From positions 123,321 to 187,320 of the forward strand of contig JAFSGP010000036.1 of assembly GCA_017440755.1 (NCBI GenBank): a stretch of DNA of 64,000 bases, given 5' to 3'. This DNA comes from Clostridia bacterium (lineage in GTDB: Bacteria > Bacillota > Clostridia > Oscillospirales > Acutalibacteraceae). Positions 7,895 to 17,092 of this stretch are shown here, piece after piece (the stretch's first letter is position 1; each line of letters begins with the position of its first letter). The translations under genes and the position numbers were made by a program. The notes beneath the pieces were generated by a model, which saw only the letters and a list, made by a program, of their open reading frames with translations, was not told the DNA's origin and searched no databases.

Positions 7895-9199
7895 TTAACC
7901 GTAGGCACCGATTCCGTATTTACGGCAGATGGCCTCGTGCTCAGCGAACGTATCGGAAAAATACGTAATGCCGGAGTCGTAATCGGTGGCAAAGAAATAG
8001 CATTCGGCAACCTCATCGCTTTCCGAGGGATTCAATGCGGCAGTCAAAGCCTGTAATCCGGGGTTATTAATAGCTCCCACAGGCAAGCCTTCCCGCGCAT
8101 AGGTGTCATAGGCAATACTGGTTACTTCAATGCCGCCCACGCTGGGCAGAATGTCCATAATATAATACTGAGTGGAACACAGCTCCAGTTTAGAATAGCC
8201 GGAGGCGGGGTCCATACGATTTGCCAGCACGCGAGATACCTTCTCCATATCCTCTTTGCTGGCTGCCTCGCCCTCAACCAAAGAGGCAATAATGATAGCC
8301 TGGTCAATGGTCCAGCCTTTCTTTTTGATTTGAGAACGAATCTCGTCGGTCAGCTTATTGTTGAAATTCTCCAACATACGAGCAACAACCGTTTCGCCCG
8401 AACTGCCTACGTAGAAATCGTATGTATCGGGGAACAAATACCCCTCTAAACGGTAAATGCGCCCTTCATACTCCTCGCCATCGGCAGCGGTCGGAATGGC
8501 ATTGACAAAATCGTAATCGAACTGCCCGTTAATGACGGCATCGTAGAAGCTATCGGCGTTGCATACCTCTTTTTCTTCCAGAAGCTTAGCGATTTCCTCC
8601 ACCGTAAAACCTTCGGGAATGGTAACCATCACGGTTTCGCGTGGCGTCATAGTCTGCAGTTGCTCGACAATGGCGGCGTATCCCATATCCTGCTGCAACG
8701 TAAAGGAGCCAACCTGATACTTACCGTCTGCACCGGAAATTTTAGAAAACACGCGGAAACAAATGGGCTGATCAATAAGCCCCTTTTCCGTAAGCAGTTC
8801 GGCAATCTGTTGCGTGTTTGCACCGGCGGGTATTTCGATATCCACCGTTTTGTCTGCGCGGTTAATTGCCATGGAATCCAGCAAGAAAACCACTAAGAAC
8901 CAAGCCAAGAAACCGGAAATTATCAGTATGAACAAGGCATAAAGCAAACGCTTTAGGTAGCCTCTGCCTCTATTGCGGTTCCGTTTTTTCTTCGACTCCG
9001 TCGCCGGTTGCTCCTCAATCTTTTCCTCCGGAACAACCTCTTCTTCCGATTCAACAGGTTCCTCTGCCGGTAGTTCCACAGGGTCGGGAATATCGTCTAT
9101 CGTAAATTCCAACTTGAAATTCTGTACTATCTCGTTGCGGCGGGCGACGGGGTCAAGATCGACTTCCGGTGCCTGCGGAACCATTGGATTATCATTCAC
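7895..9199 (-). CDS. mltG: Endolytic murein transglycosylase MltG
   Basis: This 434-residue YceG-like protein has an acidic, probably disordered N-terminal cytoplasmic tail (about 1-80), one membrane helix (about 88-110) and an extracellular YceG domain. Signature segments are EGFTVEEIA, EGYLFPDTYDF, SLVEGEAA with the catalytic E309, and the closing YFSDTFAEHEA. MltG cuts nascent glycan strands near the membrane and sets their length, working with the elongasome. The start is GTG at 9199 behind AAAGGGAG. It lies 18 bases after the cyclo-ligase gene and is followed by a terminator, then the U32 and PBP genes. Confidence 0.93.
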   Translation of the reverse strand: MNDNPMVPQAPEVDLDPVARRNEIVQNFKLEFTIDDIPDPVELPAEEPVESEEEVVPEEKIEEQPATESKKKRNRNRGRGYLKRLLYALFILIISGFLAWFLVVFLLDSMAINRADKTVDIEIPAGANTQQIAELLTEKGLIDQPICFRVFSKISGADGKYQVGSFTLQQDMGYAAIVEQLQTMTPRETVMVTIPEGFTVEEIAKLLEEKEVCNADSFYDAVINGQFDYDFVNAIPTAADGEEYEGRIYRLEGYLFPDTYDFYVGSSGETVVARMLENFNNKLTDEIRSQIKKKGWTIDQAIIIASLVEGEAASKEDMEKVSRVLANRMDPASGYSKLELCSTQYYIMDILPSVGGIEVTSIAYDTYAREGLPVGAINNPGLQALTAALNPSESDEVAECYFFATDYDSGITYFSDTFAEHEAICRKYGIGAYG

Positions 9200-9217
9200 G
9201 GCAATCTCCCTTTCCTG

Positions 9218-9808
9218 TTATTTTCGAACCGTTCGACGCAGATATTTCTCTGTGACGAGCAACTCTACGGGACGGTCATAGCGACCATGCGGCAAAGAGC
9301 GTTGCACACAATCGCTGTAGCAAATGCCAACCATATTTCCATTGAAACGGGACAGGAAACGGTCATAATACCCTTTTCCGTATCCCAGACGAAATCCTTG
9401 CCAGTCATAGCTGAAAGCAGGTACTAAACACAAACCGCCGTCCTGCTCATAGTACAGGCACTCCGGATTTGGAGTCGGCTCCAATACGCCGAACGCCCCC
9501 GGCTGCAGGTCGTCTAAAGAGTCAATGTAATAAAACTCCATATTGCGGGTATCCGGCACACAGCGCGGCACCGCCACCTTTTTACCGTCCTCCAGCGCAT
9601 TGCGAATAATGCGGCGGGTATCCACTTCAATAGGCGTAGATACGTACACCAGCAACACCCTGTTACGGCTGTACTGCCATAAGCGTCGCACCTGAGCAGC
9701 AATGTCGGAATCGCATTTATCCTTTATTTCCTGCGTCATTGATTGACGAAGGCTGCGATATTTTTGCCGAAGCTCCGCCTTAATAGGGCGGATGTCGGTC
9801 ATCGGCAT
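9218..9808 (-). CDS. 5-formyltetrahydrofolate cyclo-ligase
   Basis: The 196-residue protein has the YgfA/MTHFS features: a basic helical start with RPIKAELRQKYRSLR and the ATP-binding signature GFRLGYGKGYYDRFL near residue 145. It converts 5-formyl-THF to 5,10-methenyl-THF with ATP, returning folate to the one-carbon pool. It overlaps the end of the DJ-1 gene by 10 bases. The operon also holds ThyX and thymidylate kinase, and ThyX consumes methylene-THF, so the grouping makes metabolic sense. A second in-frame ATG at 9802 is an alternative start. Confidence 0.92.
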   Translation of the reverse strand: MPMTDIRPIKAELRQKYRSLRQSMTQEIKDKCDSDIAAQVRRLWQYSRNRVLLVYVSTPIEVDTRRIIRNALEDGKKVAVPRCVPDTRNMEFYYIDSLDDLQPGAFGVLEPTPNPECLYYEQDGGLCLVPAFSYDWQGFRLGYGKGYYDRFLSRFNGNMVGICYSDCVQRSLPHGRYDRPVELLVTEKYLRRTVRK

Positions 9809-10338
9809 TGTATCCCCCGCCGAATATCCTCGGCGATAGCCACAGAAGCTAAGCGTCGCACCAGCTCCAAAGCAAAATCTATCGCGACACCGGCACCGGC
9901 CGCGGTGGTGATGTTACCGTCGGTTACCACACCGCCTTCTTCATAAACTGCGCCGGTCAATTCCCCCTCAAAACCGGGGTAACAGGTAGCATGAATTCCC
10001 TGTAAAATACCGCCGTGTCCTAAAATAGACGGTGCGGCACAGATAGCCCCAACAGGAAGCTGCTTTTCTATTGCATAGGAAATGGCCTGCTGCACCGTCT
10101 CCGACTGCTCCAAATTGGTGGTTCCCGGCATACCACCGGGCAGCACAACCGCAGACAGATCGTCGACACAGAGCGAAGATGCAGAACGGTCAGCCTGCAC
10201 GGCTATACCATGGGAACCAATAGGGGTATCCGTGCCCACGCCGAAGGTAACCACGTTCAGATTGGCGCGGCGCAATAAATCCACGACAGCCAATGCCTCG
10301 ATTTCTTCAAATCCATTTGCTAAGAAAACAGCAATCAT
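9799..10338 (-). CDS. DJ-1/PfpI family protein
   Basis: The 179-residue protein starts MIAVFLANGFEEIEA, the classic ThiJ/DJ-1 opening with the conserved Glu at the base of the active site. It has the nucleophile-elbow Cys in GAICAAP near residue 105 and the conserved VLPGGMPGTTNL loop. Family members act as glyoxalase III-like or chaperone/deglycase proteins; claims for deglycase activity are debated. The ATG at 10338 follows GGGAG and gives the family-typical N-terminus; an upstream in-frame ATG would add 33 residues unlike any DJ-1 protein. It lies between the GNAT and cyclo-ligase genes in the thyX operon. Confidence 0.88.
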   Translation of the reverse strand: MIAVFLANGFEEIEALAVVDLLRRANLNVVTFGVGTDTPIGSHGIAVQADRSASSLCVDDLSAVVLPGGMPGTTNLEQSETVQQAISYAIEKQLPVGAICAAPSILGHGGILQGIHATCYPGFEGELTGAVYEEGGVVTDGNITTAAGAGVAIDFALELVRRLASVAIAEDIRRGIQCR

Positions 10339-10355
10339 AAACCAAATCTCCCTGT

Positions 10356-11123
10356 TTAAATATCGCCTAAAAATGCGGTATAACCGCGTTTGGTATCCAT
10401 TATCGTATGCAGAGGCGAATCCCCAATGGGAAGCCACATGGCCGTATTCCGAAACTCTGTCCCGGAGACACCAACCGCCGATTTGCCACAGGCCGCGCCG
10501 TGACAGTCATACCCGTAGTTTCCGTCCTGCGACAGCAATCCGCAAAAAAACTCATTTCCCATGGTGCTCCAGCCGTCCGCCAGCATTTCACGTAAAAAGA
10601 ACAGGTTACCCTCATCTGATAGCTGCCAAACAGGCGTATCAGACGGTGCGAGTGCGGCGCGTTTCAGCACATAGTCTTCGGCAGAAATGTCCGTGCCATT
10701 ACGACCGGTACCGTCCATTCCCCATTCTCCAATACCGGAACGATACCCACAACGCTTGTAGTACTCTACCAGCGAGTCGGAAGCCGGATGGAGATAGATG
10801 GCTCTTGCCCCTAACAGAGCGGCCTGTTCCGCCGCAAATGACAACAGCCGCGTATATATCCCACGGTTTCTGTACGCAGGGTGGGTACACCCAGCATACA
10901 GATAACGCACAGGATATTGCTTATCACGATACACGACAGCCGCAGGAAGCAAAAACAACATGGCAAGTAAATCGCCTTTACAGGCAACAAGCCCACATTC
11001 CGCAGGGAATTCTGCAAAAAAACGATGTATAAATGCCTCATCGTCCTCCGGAAAACAAAGCTTCCATAAAGCGACCATTGCCGATACGTCGTCGGGCGTA
11101 GCCTGTCGAAAACCGATGTCCAT
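10356..11123 (-). CDS. GNAT family N-acetyltransferase
   Basis: This 255-residue protein has a clear N-terminal GNAT domain (about 1-150): the opening IGFRQATPDDVSAMVALW, the strand YLYAGCTHPAYRNRGIY with the acetyl-CoA loop, and AIYLHPAS. The C-terminal part (about 150-255) is a smaller unclassified domain with several Cys and Gly residues, like the second half of Eis-like or two-domain GNATs. The start codon shares one base with the tmk stop (TAATG), so the two are coupled. Its substrate is unknown. Confidence 0.8.
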   Translation of the reverse strand: MDIGFRQATPDDVSAMVALWKLCFPEDDEAFIHRFFAEFPAECGLVACKGDLLAMLFLLPAAVVYRDKQYPVRYLYAGCTHPAYRNRGIYTRLLSFAAEQAALLGARAIYLHPASDSLVEYYKRCGYRSGIGEWGMDGTGRNGTDISAEDYVLKRAALAPSDTPVWQLSDEGNLFFLREMLADGWSTMGNEFFCGLLSQDGNYGYDCHGAACGKSAVGVSGTEFRNTAMWLPIGDSPLHTIMDTKRGYTAFLGDI

Positions 11124-11791
11124 TACGATTCGTTCATCTCCATAAAGACGCCGAGAAGCGTCTGGTGAATCTCATGCGGTGAGAGCGGCTCTCCTTCCCT
11201 ACTGCAAGGGATAACGGTCCACCCTAATTTTTCGGCCGCATATAAGGCGGCGCGGCGGCAATTCTGCAAATACGTAATATCCCGCTCGTGAATATCCTTT
11301 TTATCAACGTCGCCGTCATATCGCTTTTCCAAGAGCTTTTGCGACACCTCAATCGGCATATCTAAAAACACCACTTTATCAGGCCGCGGCAGACCTAACT
11401 TTACATACTCGTAGTCTTCCAACCAGGCGAGAAAACTATCCCACTCCTCTACCGGACACTTCGTCATCTGATGAATGGCATTGGAGGTAGTGTAACGCGC
11501 CGCCACGATGGGGGTGGCGGAGGCGTAATCCTCCTGCCAAAAGCACTTGTAGCTGGCGTAGCGGTCAACGGCATAGAAAGAAGATGCGGCATAGGCATTC
11601 ACTGCATCGGCGGAGCCACCCAACTCGCCGCCCAGATACATCTTAACCAATGCAGATGAGGGCTGAGAATAATCCGGAAAGCTAATCTGTCGATAAGCGA
11701 CGCCGCGTGCCGATAAGGAGTCGTCCAGCAGCTGCAGCTGAGTAGACTTACCGCAGCCGTCCAGACCGTCAATAACCATCAGTTTCCCCAC
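11123..11791 (-). CDS. tmk: Thymidylate kinase
   Basis: The 222-residue protein carries the P-loop GLDGCGKSTQ at residues 9-18 and a thymidylate-kinase-like core, with the segment ARYTTSNAIHQ in place of the usual DRY region and a lid-like KRYDGD near 165. It phosphorylates dTMP to dTDP. It directly follows thyX (2-base gap), so synthesis of dTMP and its first phosphorylation are encoded together. The start is GTG at 11791 with AAAGGAG upstream. The lid is of the slightly longer type seen in some Clostridia. Confidence 0.9.
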   Translation of the reverse strand: MGKLMVIDGLDGCGKSTQLQLLDDSLSARGVAYRQISFPDYSQPSSALVKMYLGGELGGSADAVNAYAASSFYAVDRYASYKCFWQEDYASATPIVAARYTTSNAIHQMTKCPVEEWDSFLAWLEDYEYVKLGLPRPDKVVFLDMPIEVSQKLLEKRYDGDVDKKDIHERDITYLQNCRRAALYAAEKLGWTVIPCSREGEPLSPHEIHQTLLGVFMEMNES

Positions 11792-11793
11792 GA

Positions 11794-12567
11794 TTAACGC
11801 TCCTTTTCCTGCAACTGCCGATAGTATTCCCGCATTTCCTTGGCTTTTCCGCAGGTCATTTTCCCCTCAGGGCAGGCACCGACAGCACAGGGAGGTCCGG
11901 CGTGACGGAACAGATGAGGGGCGACATCAACGCACAGTTTGTACATCTCCTCTGCCAGCTCGCGAATCTCCCACTGGGCGCGGTTGCAGCAGCGGTGACG
12001 GAAGAAATTATGTAAGGAGCGGGCATTCATCGTCATCATAATCTTGGTGGTGCAAGCGTTAGGTAACACGAAACGGGCGTCCTCAATCGCCTGCTTTTCC
12101 GCCGCACGCTCAGCAGCCTTTTGCTCCATACCCGCAGCCAGCTTGTCCGCCAGATGCTTTTCCTTCAAAATGGCGGTCAGGCGGTCATAGTGTGCCTGAT
12201 CCTCTTCCATAGCCCGCTTATATTCTGCAGCAGCCTCAGGAATGGCGGCAATTTCGGGCGGAAGAACGTACTCGAACATCTTCTCCGCCACATAGCGCTG
12301 GCTCTGCACGCTGTAGGAAGCCATACGATGGCGGGTGATCTGCGCCAGCAGCGCGCGGGAGACGCCTTCGATGCCGAAGGTGAAGCTGGCATGCTCAATA
12401 GGGCTTTCGTGCCCGATGTCCGCCAGCATGTCCACAAAAGAGGCGGTTTTTTCCTCGGTCAGCCCTTCCATTACGGTGTCGATGGTGGCGGGAGAATAGC
12501 ATAATTTAGCCGAAGCGGCGACCAGCTTCTCCGGCATAACGGTGTGAGCAATGAGTGCAACTTTCAT
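11794..12567 (-). CDS. thyX: Flavin-dependent thymidylate synthase ThyX
   Basis: The 257-residue protein contains the defining RHR-x7-S motif (RHRMASYSVQS) near residue 80, which binds FAD and dUMP, plus the second Arg-rich segment NFFRHRCCNRAQWEIR near 190. ThyX makes dTMP from dUMP using methylene-THF as carbon source and NADPH through FAD, and replaces ThyA in many anaerobes. The C-terminal 45 residues hold four Cys (two near HAGPPCAVGAC, then two more), suggesting a metal site. It is first in the operon with a good promoter, TTGAAA-17-TATACT. Confidence 0.95.
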   Translation of the reverse strand: MKVALIAHTVMPEKLVAASAKLCYSPATIDTVMEGLTEEKTASFVDMLADIGHESPIEHASFTFGIEGVSRALLAQITRHRMASYSVQSQRYVAEKMFEYVLPPEIAAIPEAAAEYKRAMEEDQAHYDRLTAILKEKHLADKLAAGMEQKAAERAAEKQAIEDARFVLPNACTTKIMMTMNARSLHNFFRHRCCNRAQWEIRELAEEMYKLCVDVAPHLFRHAGPPCAVGACPEGKMTCGKAKEMREYYRQLQEKER

Positions 12568-12590
12568 ATCCGATCACTCCTTTTCACACA

Positions 12591-12619
12591 AGTATAACAG
12601 AGTTTTCCGTTCATTTCAA
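12591..12619 (-). promoter_or_regulatory. Promoter of the thyX operon
   Basis: On the minus strand, TTGAAA (12619-12614), a 17-base spacer, TATACT (12596-12591). It matches SigA consensus well and lies 24 bases before the thyX start. Confidence 0.75.
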
Positions 12620-12659
12620 GCCTCAAAGGTAAGGAATCTTTTGAAACAATAAATTTTTC

Positions 12660-12687
12660 TTGCATTTTTATATTTATGTGTTATAAT
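12660..12687 (+). promoter_or_regulatory. Promoter of the pheST T-box leader
   Basis: TTGCAT (12660-12665), a 16-base spacer and TATAAT (12682-12687), placing the transcript start near 12694 and the whole T-box downstream of it. Confidence 0.8.
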
Positions 12688-12693
12688 ATGACC

Positions 12694-12937
12694 GTTAAAT
12701 GCGTTGAACGAGAGAGTACGCATCCAACGTTTCGCTCCAGAGAGGGTCACAGAGCTGTGAGTGACCTGCGAAATCGGCTGCCGAAGTTCACTCGTGAGCG
12801 GTCAGGCTGAACGTACAGTAGGCTTGAACGGCCCGTCCCCGTTATCGGACACAAAAGTGTTTGCTTTTGCAAAAAACAGGGTGGTACCACGGAGATATGC
12901 GTCTTCGTCCCTACGGGACGGGGACGCTTTATTTTTG
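12694..12937 (+). ncRNA. T-box leader, phenylalanine-specific
   Basis: The canonical T-box sequence AGGGTGGTACCACGG is at 12878-12892, followed by a strong terminator (12899-12927, then a T-run). Stem I includes the motif GAAGTTCACTC, whose TTC at 12787-12789 is the likely specifier codon for tRNA-Phe, as expected for the pheST genes downstream. Uncharged tRNA-Phe should pair with the T-box bulge, favour the antiterminator and allow pheST expression. Confidence 0.95.
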
Positions 12938-12970
12938 TATTTTGACCAAGGAGAAAGGTGGAAATAAAGA

Positions 12971-13996
12971 ATGAAAGAACAATTGGAAGCGTTGCGCAGC
13001 GAGGCTTTGGCAGAGCTGCAAGGTCTTAACGACCCAAAACAGCTGGAGGATTTCCGCGTGCGGTATATGGGCAAAAAAGGCTCTGTTACCGCTCTGCTGC
13101 GCGGCATGGGCGCACTGTCTGCTGAGGAGCGTCCTGTGATGGGTCAGCTGGTCAACCAGCTGCGTCAGGAGCTGGAGGAGGCGGTTACCGCCAAGGCGGA
13201 CGCCATTCAGGCGCAGCTGCAGACGGCTCGTCTTGCTGCCGAGCGCGTAGACGTTACCATGCCCGGTAAAAAGGAGAAAAACGGTGGTTTGCACCCTCTT
13301 AACGTAGTACTGGACGACCTTATCGATATCTTCCAGTCCATGGGCTTCGATATCGTTGACGGTCCTGAGGTGGAAACCGACTACTATAACTTCCAGGCGT
13401 TGAATGTACCGGAGGACCACCCTGCCCGTGATATGCAGGACACCTTCTACTTAGCGGATAAGCTGTTGCTCCGCACCCAGACCTCCGCCGCACAGGCGCG
13501 CACCATGGAGGAACGCAAGCCTCCGATTCGTATTATCTGCCCCGGTCGCGTCTACCGTGCTGACGAGGTAGACGCCACCCACTCCCCTGTTTTCCACCAG
13601 ATTGAGGGTTTGGTTATCGATAAAGGCGTTACCATGTGTGACCTCAAAGGCGTTCTGCAGCAGTTTGCCCAGGAGATTTACGGTGAGGACACACAGGTGC
13701 GATTCCGCCCCTCCTTCTTCCCCTTCACCGAACCCAGCGTAGAGGTTGACGTATCCTGCTCCGAGTGTGGCGGCAAGGGCTGCCGCGTGTGCAAGGGTGC
13801 CGGCTGGATTGAAATCCTCGGTGCCGGTATGGTACACCCCAATGTGCTGCGTGCCGGCGGTATCGACCCCGAAGTATATACCGGCTTCGCTTTTGGTATC
13901 GGTCTGGACCGTCTGACTACCACCCGCTACAAGATTAGTGATATTCGTCTGCTGTTCGAGAACGACGTGCGCTTCCTCGAGCAGTTTGATAAGTGA
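12971..13996 (+). CDS. pheS: Phenylalanyl-tRNA synthetase alpha subunit
   Basis: This 341-residue class II synthetase subunit has an N-terminal coiled-coil for tRNA binding (about 1-85) and the catalytic core. Motif 2 is the [20 protein letters not shown] region and motif 3 the GIGLDRL segment near residue 310. [19 protein letters not shown] marks the Phe pocket. As in many Firmicutes an insertion with [12 protein letters not shown] lies near 260. It pairs with PheT as an alpha2-beta2 enzyme. It is preceded by a Phe T-box and followed 16 bases later by pheT. Confidence 0.97.
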   Translation: MKEQLEALRSEALAELQGLNDPKQLEDFRVRYMGKKGSVTALLRGMGALSAEERPVMGQLVNQLRQELEEAVTAKADAIQAQLQTARLAAERVDVTMPGKKEKNGGLHPLNVVLDDLIDIFQSMGFDIVDGPEVETDYYNFQALNVPEDHPARDMQDTFYLADKLLLRTQTSAAQARTMEERKPPIRIICPGRVYRADEVDATHSPVFHQIEGLVIDKGVTMCDLKGVLQQFAQEIYGEDTQVRFRPSFFPFTEPSVEVDVSCSECGGKGCRVCKGAGWIEILGAGMVHPNVLRAGGIDPEVYTGFAFGIGLDRLTTTRYKISDIRLLFENDVRFLEQFDK

Positions 13997-14012
13997 TAAG
14001 GAGGGACAAAAG

Positions 14013-16403
14013 ATGTATATTTCTCTGAGTTGGCTGAAAAAGTACGTGGACATCGACGTCCCGGTTGAGGAGCTGTGCGACCGCATGGTGCGCAGCGGAT
14101 TTGAGGTGGAGGACATTCAGGACCTCTCCCAGACCATGAAAAACGTGGTCGTCGGCGTGGTTACCGCTATGGAGAAGCACCCCGATTCCGACCATTTGTG
14201 GATTTGTCAGATCGATATCGGCGATGCCGAGCCCGTACAGATTATTACCGGCGCGCAGAACGTGTTTGTGGGCGCTCACGTGCCTGCGGCACTGCACAAT
14301 TCTGACCTACCTAACGGCATGCACATTACCAAGGGGAAACTGCGCGGTCTCCCCTCGAATGGTATGCTCTGCTCCGGTGAGGAGTTGGGGTTGAAGGCGG
14401 GCGATTTCCCCGGCTGTGACGTATACGGCATTATGATTCTGGCGGACACCTACCCTGCCGGCATGGATATGCGTGAGGTTCTGAGCCTGAACGACTACGT
14501 CATCGACTTCAAAATCACCGCTAACCGCCCCGACTGCAACTGTGTGTTGGGCGTTGCCCGAGAAGCGGCGGTGGCGCTGAACAAGCCTTTCAATGGTCCT
14601 ATTCCCGCCTATACTGAGGTTGGCGGCGATGTAAATGAGCATATTTCCGTCCGTGTAGAGGACTATGACCTGTGTCCGCGGTATATGGGGCGCGTGGTTA
14701 AGAATCTGCGCATTAAGGAGTCTCCCGACTGGCTCAAGCAGTGCCTGCGTGCTGCCGGTATGCGCCCTATCAACAATATTGTTGATATTACCAACTTTGT
14801 AATGTTAGAGACCGGACATCCCATGCATGCCTTTGACCTGCGTGATATCCGCGGTGAGCAGATTATCGTACGTCGCGCCACAGAGGGTGAGCCTATCACC
14901 ACGCTGGACGGCAAAGAATATGCTCTGACCAACGAAATGCTGGTTATCGCCGATGCAGAAGGTCCCTCCTGTCTGGCCGGTATTATGGGTAGTCTGGACA
15001 GCGAAATCAAAGAGGACACCAAGGATCTGTTCCTGGAAGCCGCTAAATTCCGTCGTGACAGCGTGCGCCGTACCTGCCGTTCGCTGGGTATGCGTACCGA
15101 GGCGAGCTCTCGTTTTGAGCGCGGCGTTGACACCATCGGCGTTGAACTGGCCATGGAGCGCGCTTTACAGCTGATTCACGATTTAGATGCCGGCGACATT
15201 ATTTCCGGTGTTATTGATTGCAACGAAGGGCTCCCCGCCGCACGCGAGCTCAAGGTGCCTGTACAGAAGATTAACGCCCTGCTGGGTATCGAAGTGCCGC
15301 ATGATACCATTGTACAGATTCTCAACAACCTGTGCATTGATACCACTTTGTTAAACGGTATCCTCACTTGTCAGATTCCCCCTCACCGTGATGATATCGA
15401 GGGCTGTGCCGATTTGGCGGAAGAGGTTATGCGTATCTACGGCTGTGAGCATATCGTTGCCACCCCCATTCGTGGCGACATTGTCCGTGGTCGTAAGCTG
15501 CCCGAGCGCATTCTCACCGACCGCATCAAGCGGTTGCTGATTTCTCGGCGTATGCGTGAAATTTCCACCTACTCTTTTATCAGTTCCAAAGCGATTGATA
15601 CGCTGCAGCTGGCTGCAGACGATGCTCGCCGTCAAGCGGTGACTCTGCTCAACCCCTTGGGCGAAGAATATTCTACCATGCGTACCCAGCTGCTCACCAG
15701 CATGCTGACGGTGTTGTCCACCAACTACAACCGTAAGATTCAGGAGGCGCGCCTCTTCGAGGTGAGCAAGCGGTTCGTTCCCAAGGCACTGCCCCTCACG
15801 GAACAGCCTGAGGAAATTCCTGCCCTGTGCATTGGTATGTACGGTGGCGAAGAGGATTTCTTTACCCTTAAGGGCGTTGTAGAGAGCCTGCTGGATACCT
15901 TCGGTGTGCAACCCGATTATGAGGCTTCCTCCGAGCCCTATCTCCACCCAGGTCGTCAGGCCGCTGCCTGCCACGACGGCGCGGCTCTGGTTACGTTCGG
16001 CGAGATGCACCCCGCTGTGTGCGAGAAGTACGATATGCCGATTCGCGTGTACGTGGCAGAGGTGGACCTGCGCGCTCTGTTTGCGATTGAGCGTCCCCGC
16101 GTACTGTATAAGGCTCTCCCCCGCTTCCCTGCCGTGGAGCGCGACCTTGCCCTGCTGTGTGATGAGACGATGCCTGTGGCTTCCATTGAGAAAATCATTC
16201 GTCAGGCAGGCGGTAAGACCTTGGAGAGCATCGAATTGTTCGACGTCTATCAGGGGGCACAGATTGAAAGCGGTAAGAAGAGCGTCGCCTACAGTCTGAA
16301 ATTCCGCGTGGCCGACCGCACCCTTTCCGACGAGGATATCGACCCCGTATTAGCGAAAATTTTCAAAAAACTTAAGGAAAATGATTGCATTCTCCGCACA
16401 TAA
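14013..16403 (+). CDS. pheT: Phenylalanyl-tRNA synthetase beta subunit
   Basis: The 796-residue protein starts MYISLSWLKKYVDID, the normal PheT start, at ATG 14013 behind AAGGAGGG; the frame is open further upstream but inside pheS. Domains follow the family order: the EMAP/OB-fold tRNA-binding domain (about 40-155), the B3/B4 editing domain that hydrolyses Tyr-tRNA-Phe (about 210-380), the B5 domain (about 400-475), a class II core-like domain and the C-terminal ferredoxin-fold anticodon-binding domain (about 705-796). Length is normal. Confidence 0.97.
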   Translation: MYISLSWLKKYVDIDVPVEELCDRMVRSGFEVEDIQDLSQTMKNVVVGVVTAMEKHPDSDHLWICQIDIGDAEPVQIITGAQNVFVGAHVPAALHNSDLPNGMHITKGKLRGLPSNGMLCSGEELGLKAGDFPGCDVYGIMILADTYPAGMDMREVLSLNDYVIDFKITANRPDCNCVLGVAREAAVALNKPFNGPIPAYTEVGGDVNEHISVRVEDYDLCPRYMGRVVKNLRIKESPDWLKQCLRAAGMRPINNIVDITNFVMLETGHPMHAFDLRDIRGEQIIVRRATEGEPITTLDGKEYALTNEMLVIADAEGPSCLAGIMGSLDSEIKEDTKDLFLEAAKFRRDSVRRTCRSLGMRTEASSRFERGVDTIGVELAMERALQLIHDLDAGDIISGVIDCNEGLPAARELKVPVQKINALLGIEVPHDTIVQILNNLCIDTTLLNGILTCQIPPHRDDIEGCADLAEEVMRIYGCEHIVATPIRGDIVRGRKLPERILTDRIKRLLISRRMREISTYSFISSKAIDTLQLAADDARRQAVTLLNPLGEEYSTMRTQLLTSMLTVLSTNYNRKIQEARLFEVSKRFVPKALPLTEQPEEIPALCIGMYGGEEDFFTLKGVVESLLDTFGVQPDYEASSEPYLHPGRQAAACHDGAALVTFGEMHPAVCEKYDMPIRVYVAEVDLRALFAIERPRVLYKALPRFPAVERDLALLCDETMPVASIEKIIRQAGGKTLESIELFDVYQGAQIESGKKSVAYSLKFRVADRTLSDEDIDPVLAKIFKKLKENDCILRT

Positions 16404-16407
16404 CCCC

Positions 16408-16436
16408 TTGCCAAGCTGAAAAATATACTGTATAAT
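16408..16436 (+). promoter_or_regulatory. Promoter of ireB
   Basis: TTGCCA (16408-16413), a 17-base spacer, TATAAT (16431-16436), starting right after the pheT stop. It gives ireB its own transcript. Confidence 0.75.
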
Positions 16437-16476
16437 AGTGGTGTATTGAATTAATTGCAGAACGGAGGGCTATATT

Positions 16477-16722
16477 ATGATGGACAGAACGATGACTTTT
16501 GCTCTGGGCGATGACAAGGAGCAGGCCATGAAAGTAATCCTCACCACGGTCTACGATGCGTTGCGTGAGAAGGGCTATAATCCCATCAACCAGTTGGTGG
16601 GCTATCTGCTTTCCGAGGACCCCACTTACATCACCACGCACAACAATGCGCGCGCCTTGATCCGCAAGGTTGACCGCGACGAGCTGATGCGCGCCCTTGT
16701 CAGTTCCTATCTCAACAACTAA
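16477..16722 (+). CDS. ireB: IreB family regulatory phosphoprotein
   Basis: This 81-residue protein matches the IreB (UPF0297/YrzL) family throughout: TMTFALGDD near the start, the central [21 protein letters not shown] and the C-terminal [14 protein letters not shown]. IreB is a small cytosolic dimer that is phosphorylated by the PASTA kinase IreK/PrkC and lowers cephalosporin resistance in Enterococcus. In many Firmicutes it lies between alaS and ruvX; here it follows pheT on its own promoter and is followed by an unrelated small gene. The start may be either of the ATGs at 16477 and 16480. Confidence 0.93.
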   Translation: MMDRTMTFALGDDKEQAMKVILTTVYDALREKGYNPINQLVGYLLSEDPTYITTHNNARALIRKVDRDELMRALVSSYLNN

Positions 16723-16734
16723 GGAGGCATACAC

Positions 16735-17025
16735 ATGGCTGAAACCACCCCCTTTCTGATGTACAAGGGGCGTCCGCTGGTCCGTTCCGGCAACGTCCTG
16801 TACTACGGCAGTATGGCGGAGAAATGCGTCATTATGATGCAAATCCTCTCCACCAAGGACGAAAACGACATGACCATGGCGGAAAAGATTCAGATTCAGC
16901 TGCTTTCCACCGACGAAAACCTGCGTATGAAAGACCGCATTCTCAAAAAGAGCGAAAAGGTCGGTCTGTACAATGCGATGGACATCGGTAGCATTTGGCT
17001 GGAGCGTGCCCTGAACGAAAAGTAA
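16735..17025 (+). CDS. Conserved small protein of unknown function, cotranscribed with ireB
   Basis: I do not recognise this 96-residue protein. It begins 12 bases after ireB, with a good AAGGAGG site, and ends at a terminator, so it forms a two-gene unit with ireB. It is soluble, with no signal or membrane segment. It has a Gly/Tyr-rich beta start (GRPLVRSGNVLYYGSM), an Ile/Met-rich helix and a charged C-terminal half with many Lys and Glu. Pairing with IreB suggests a part in kinase-linked wall or stress control, but that is inference from position only. Confidence 0.75.
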   Translation: MAETTPFLMYKGRPLVRSGNVLYYGSMAEKCVIMMQILSTKDENDMTMAEKIQIQLLSTDENLRMKDRILKKSEKVGLYNAMDIGSIWLERALNEK

Positions 17026-17039
17026 TATTCCCGATACAA

Positions 17040-17080
17040 ACAGCGCATCCTCCTATTGTCGGGGATGCGCTGTTTCTTTC
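17040..17080 (+). terminator. Terminator after the ireB unit
   Basis: CAGCGCATCC (17041-17050) pairs with GGATGCGCTG (17063-17072), followed by TTTCTTTC. A 10-bp GC-rich stem. Confidence 0.8.
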
Positions 17081-17092
17081 CGTGGAGGAGCT

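Noticed and set aside
10082..11032. 316-residue open frame on the plus strand
   Set aside because: Antisense to the DJ-1 and GNAT genes and unlike any protein family.
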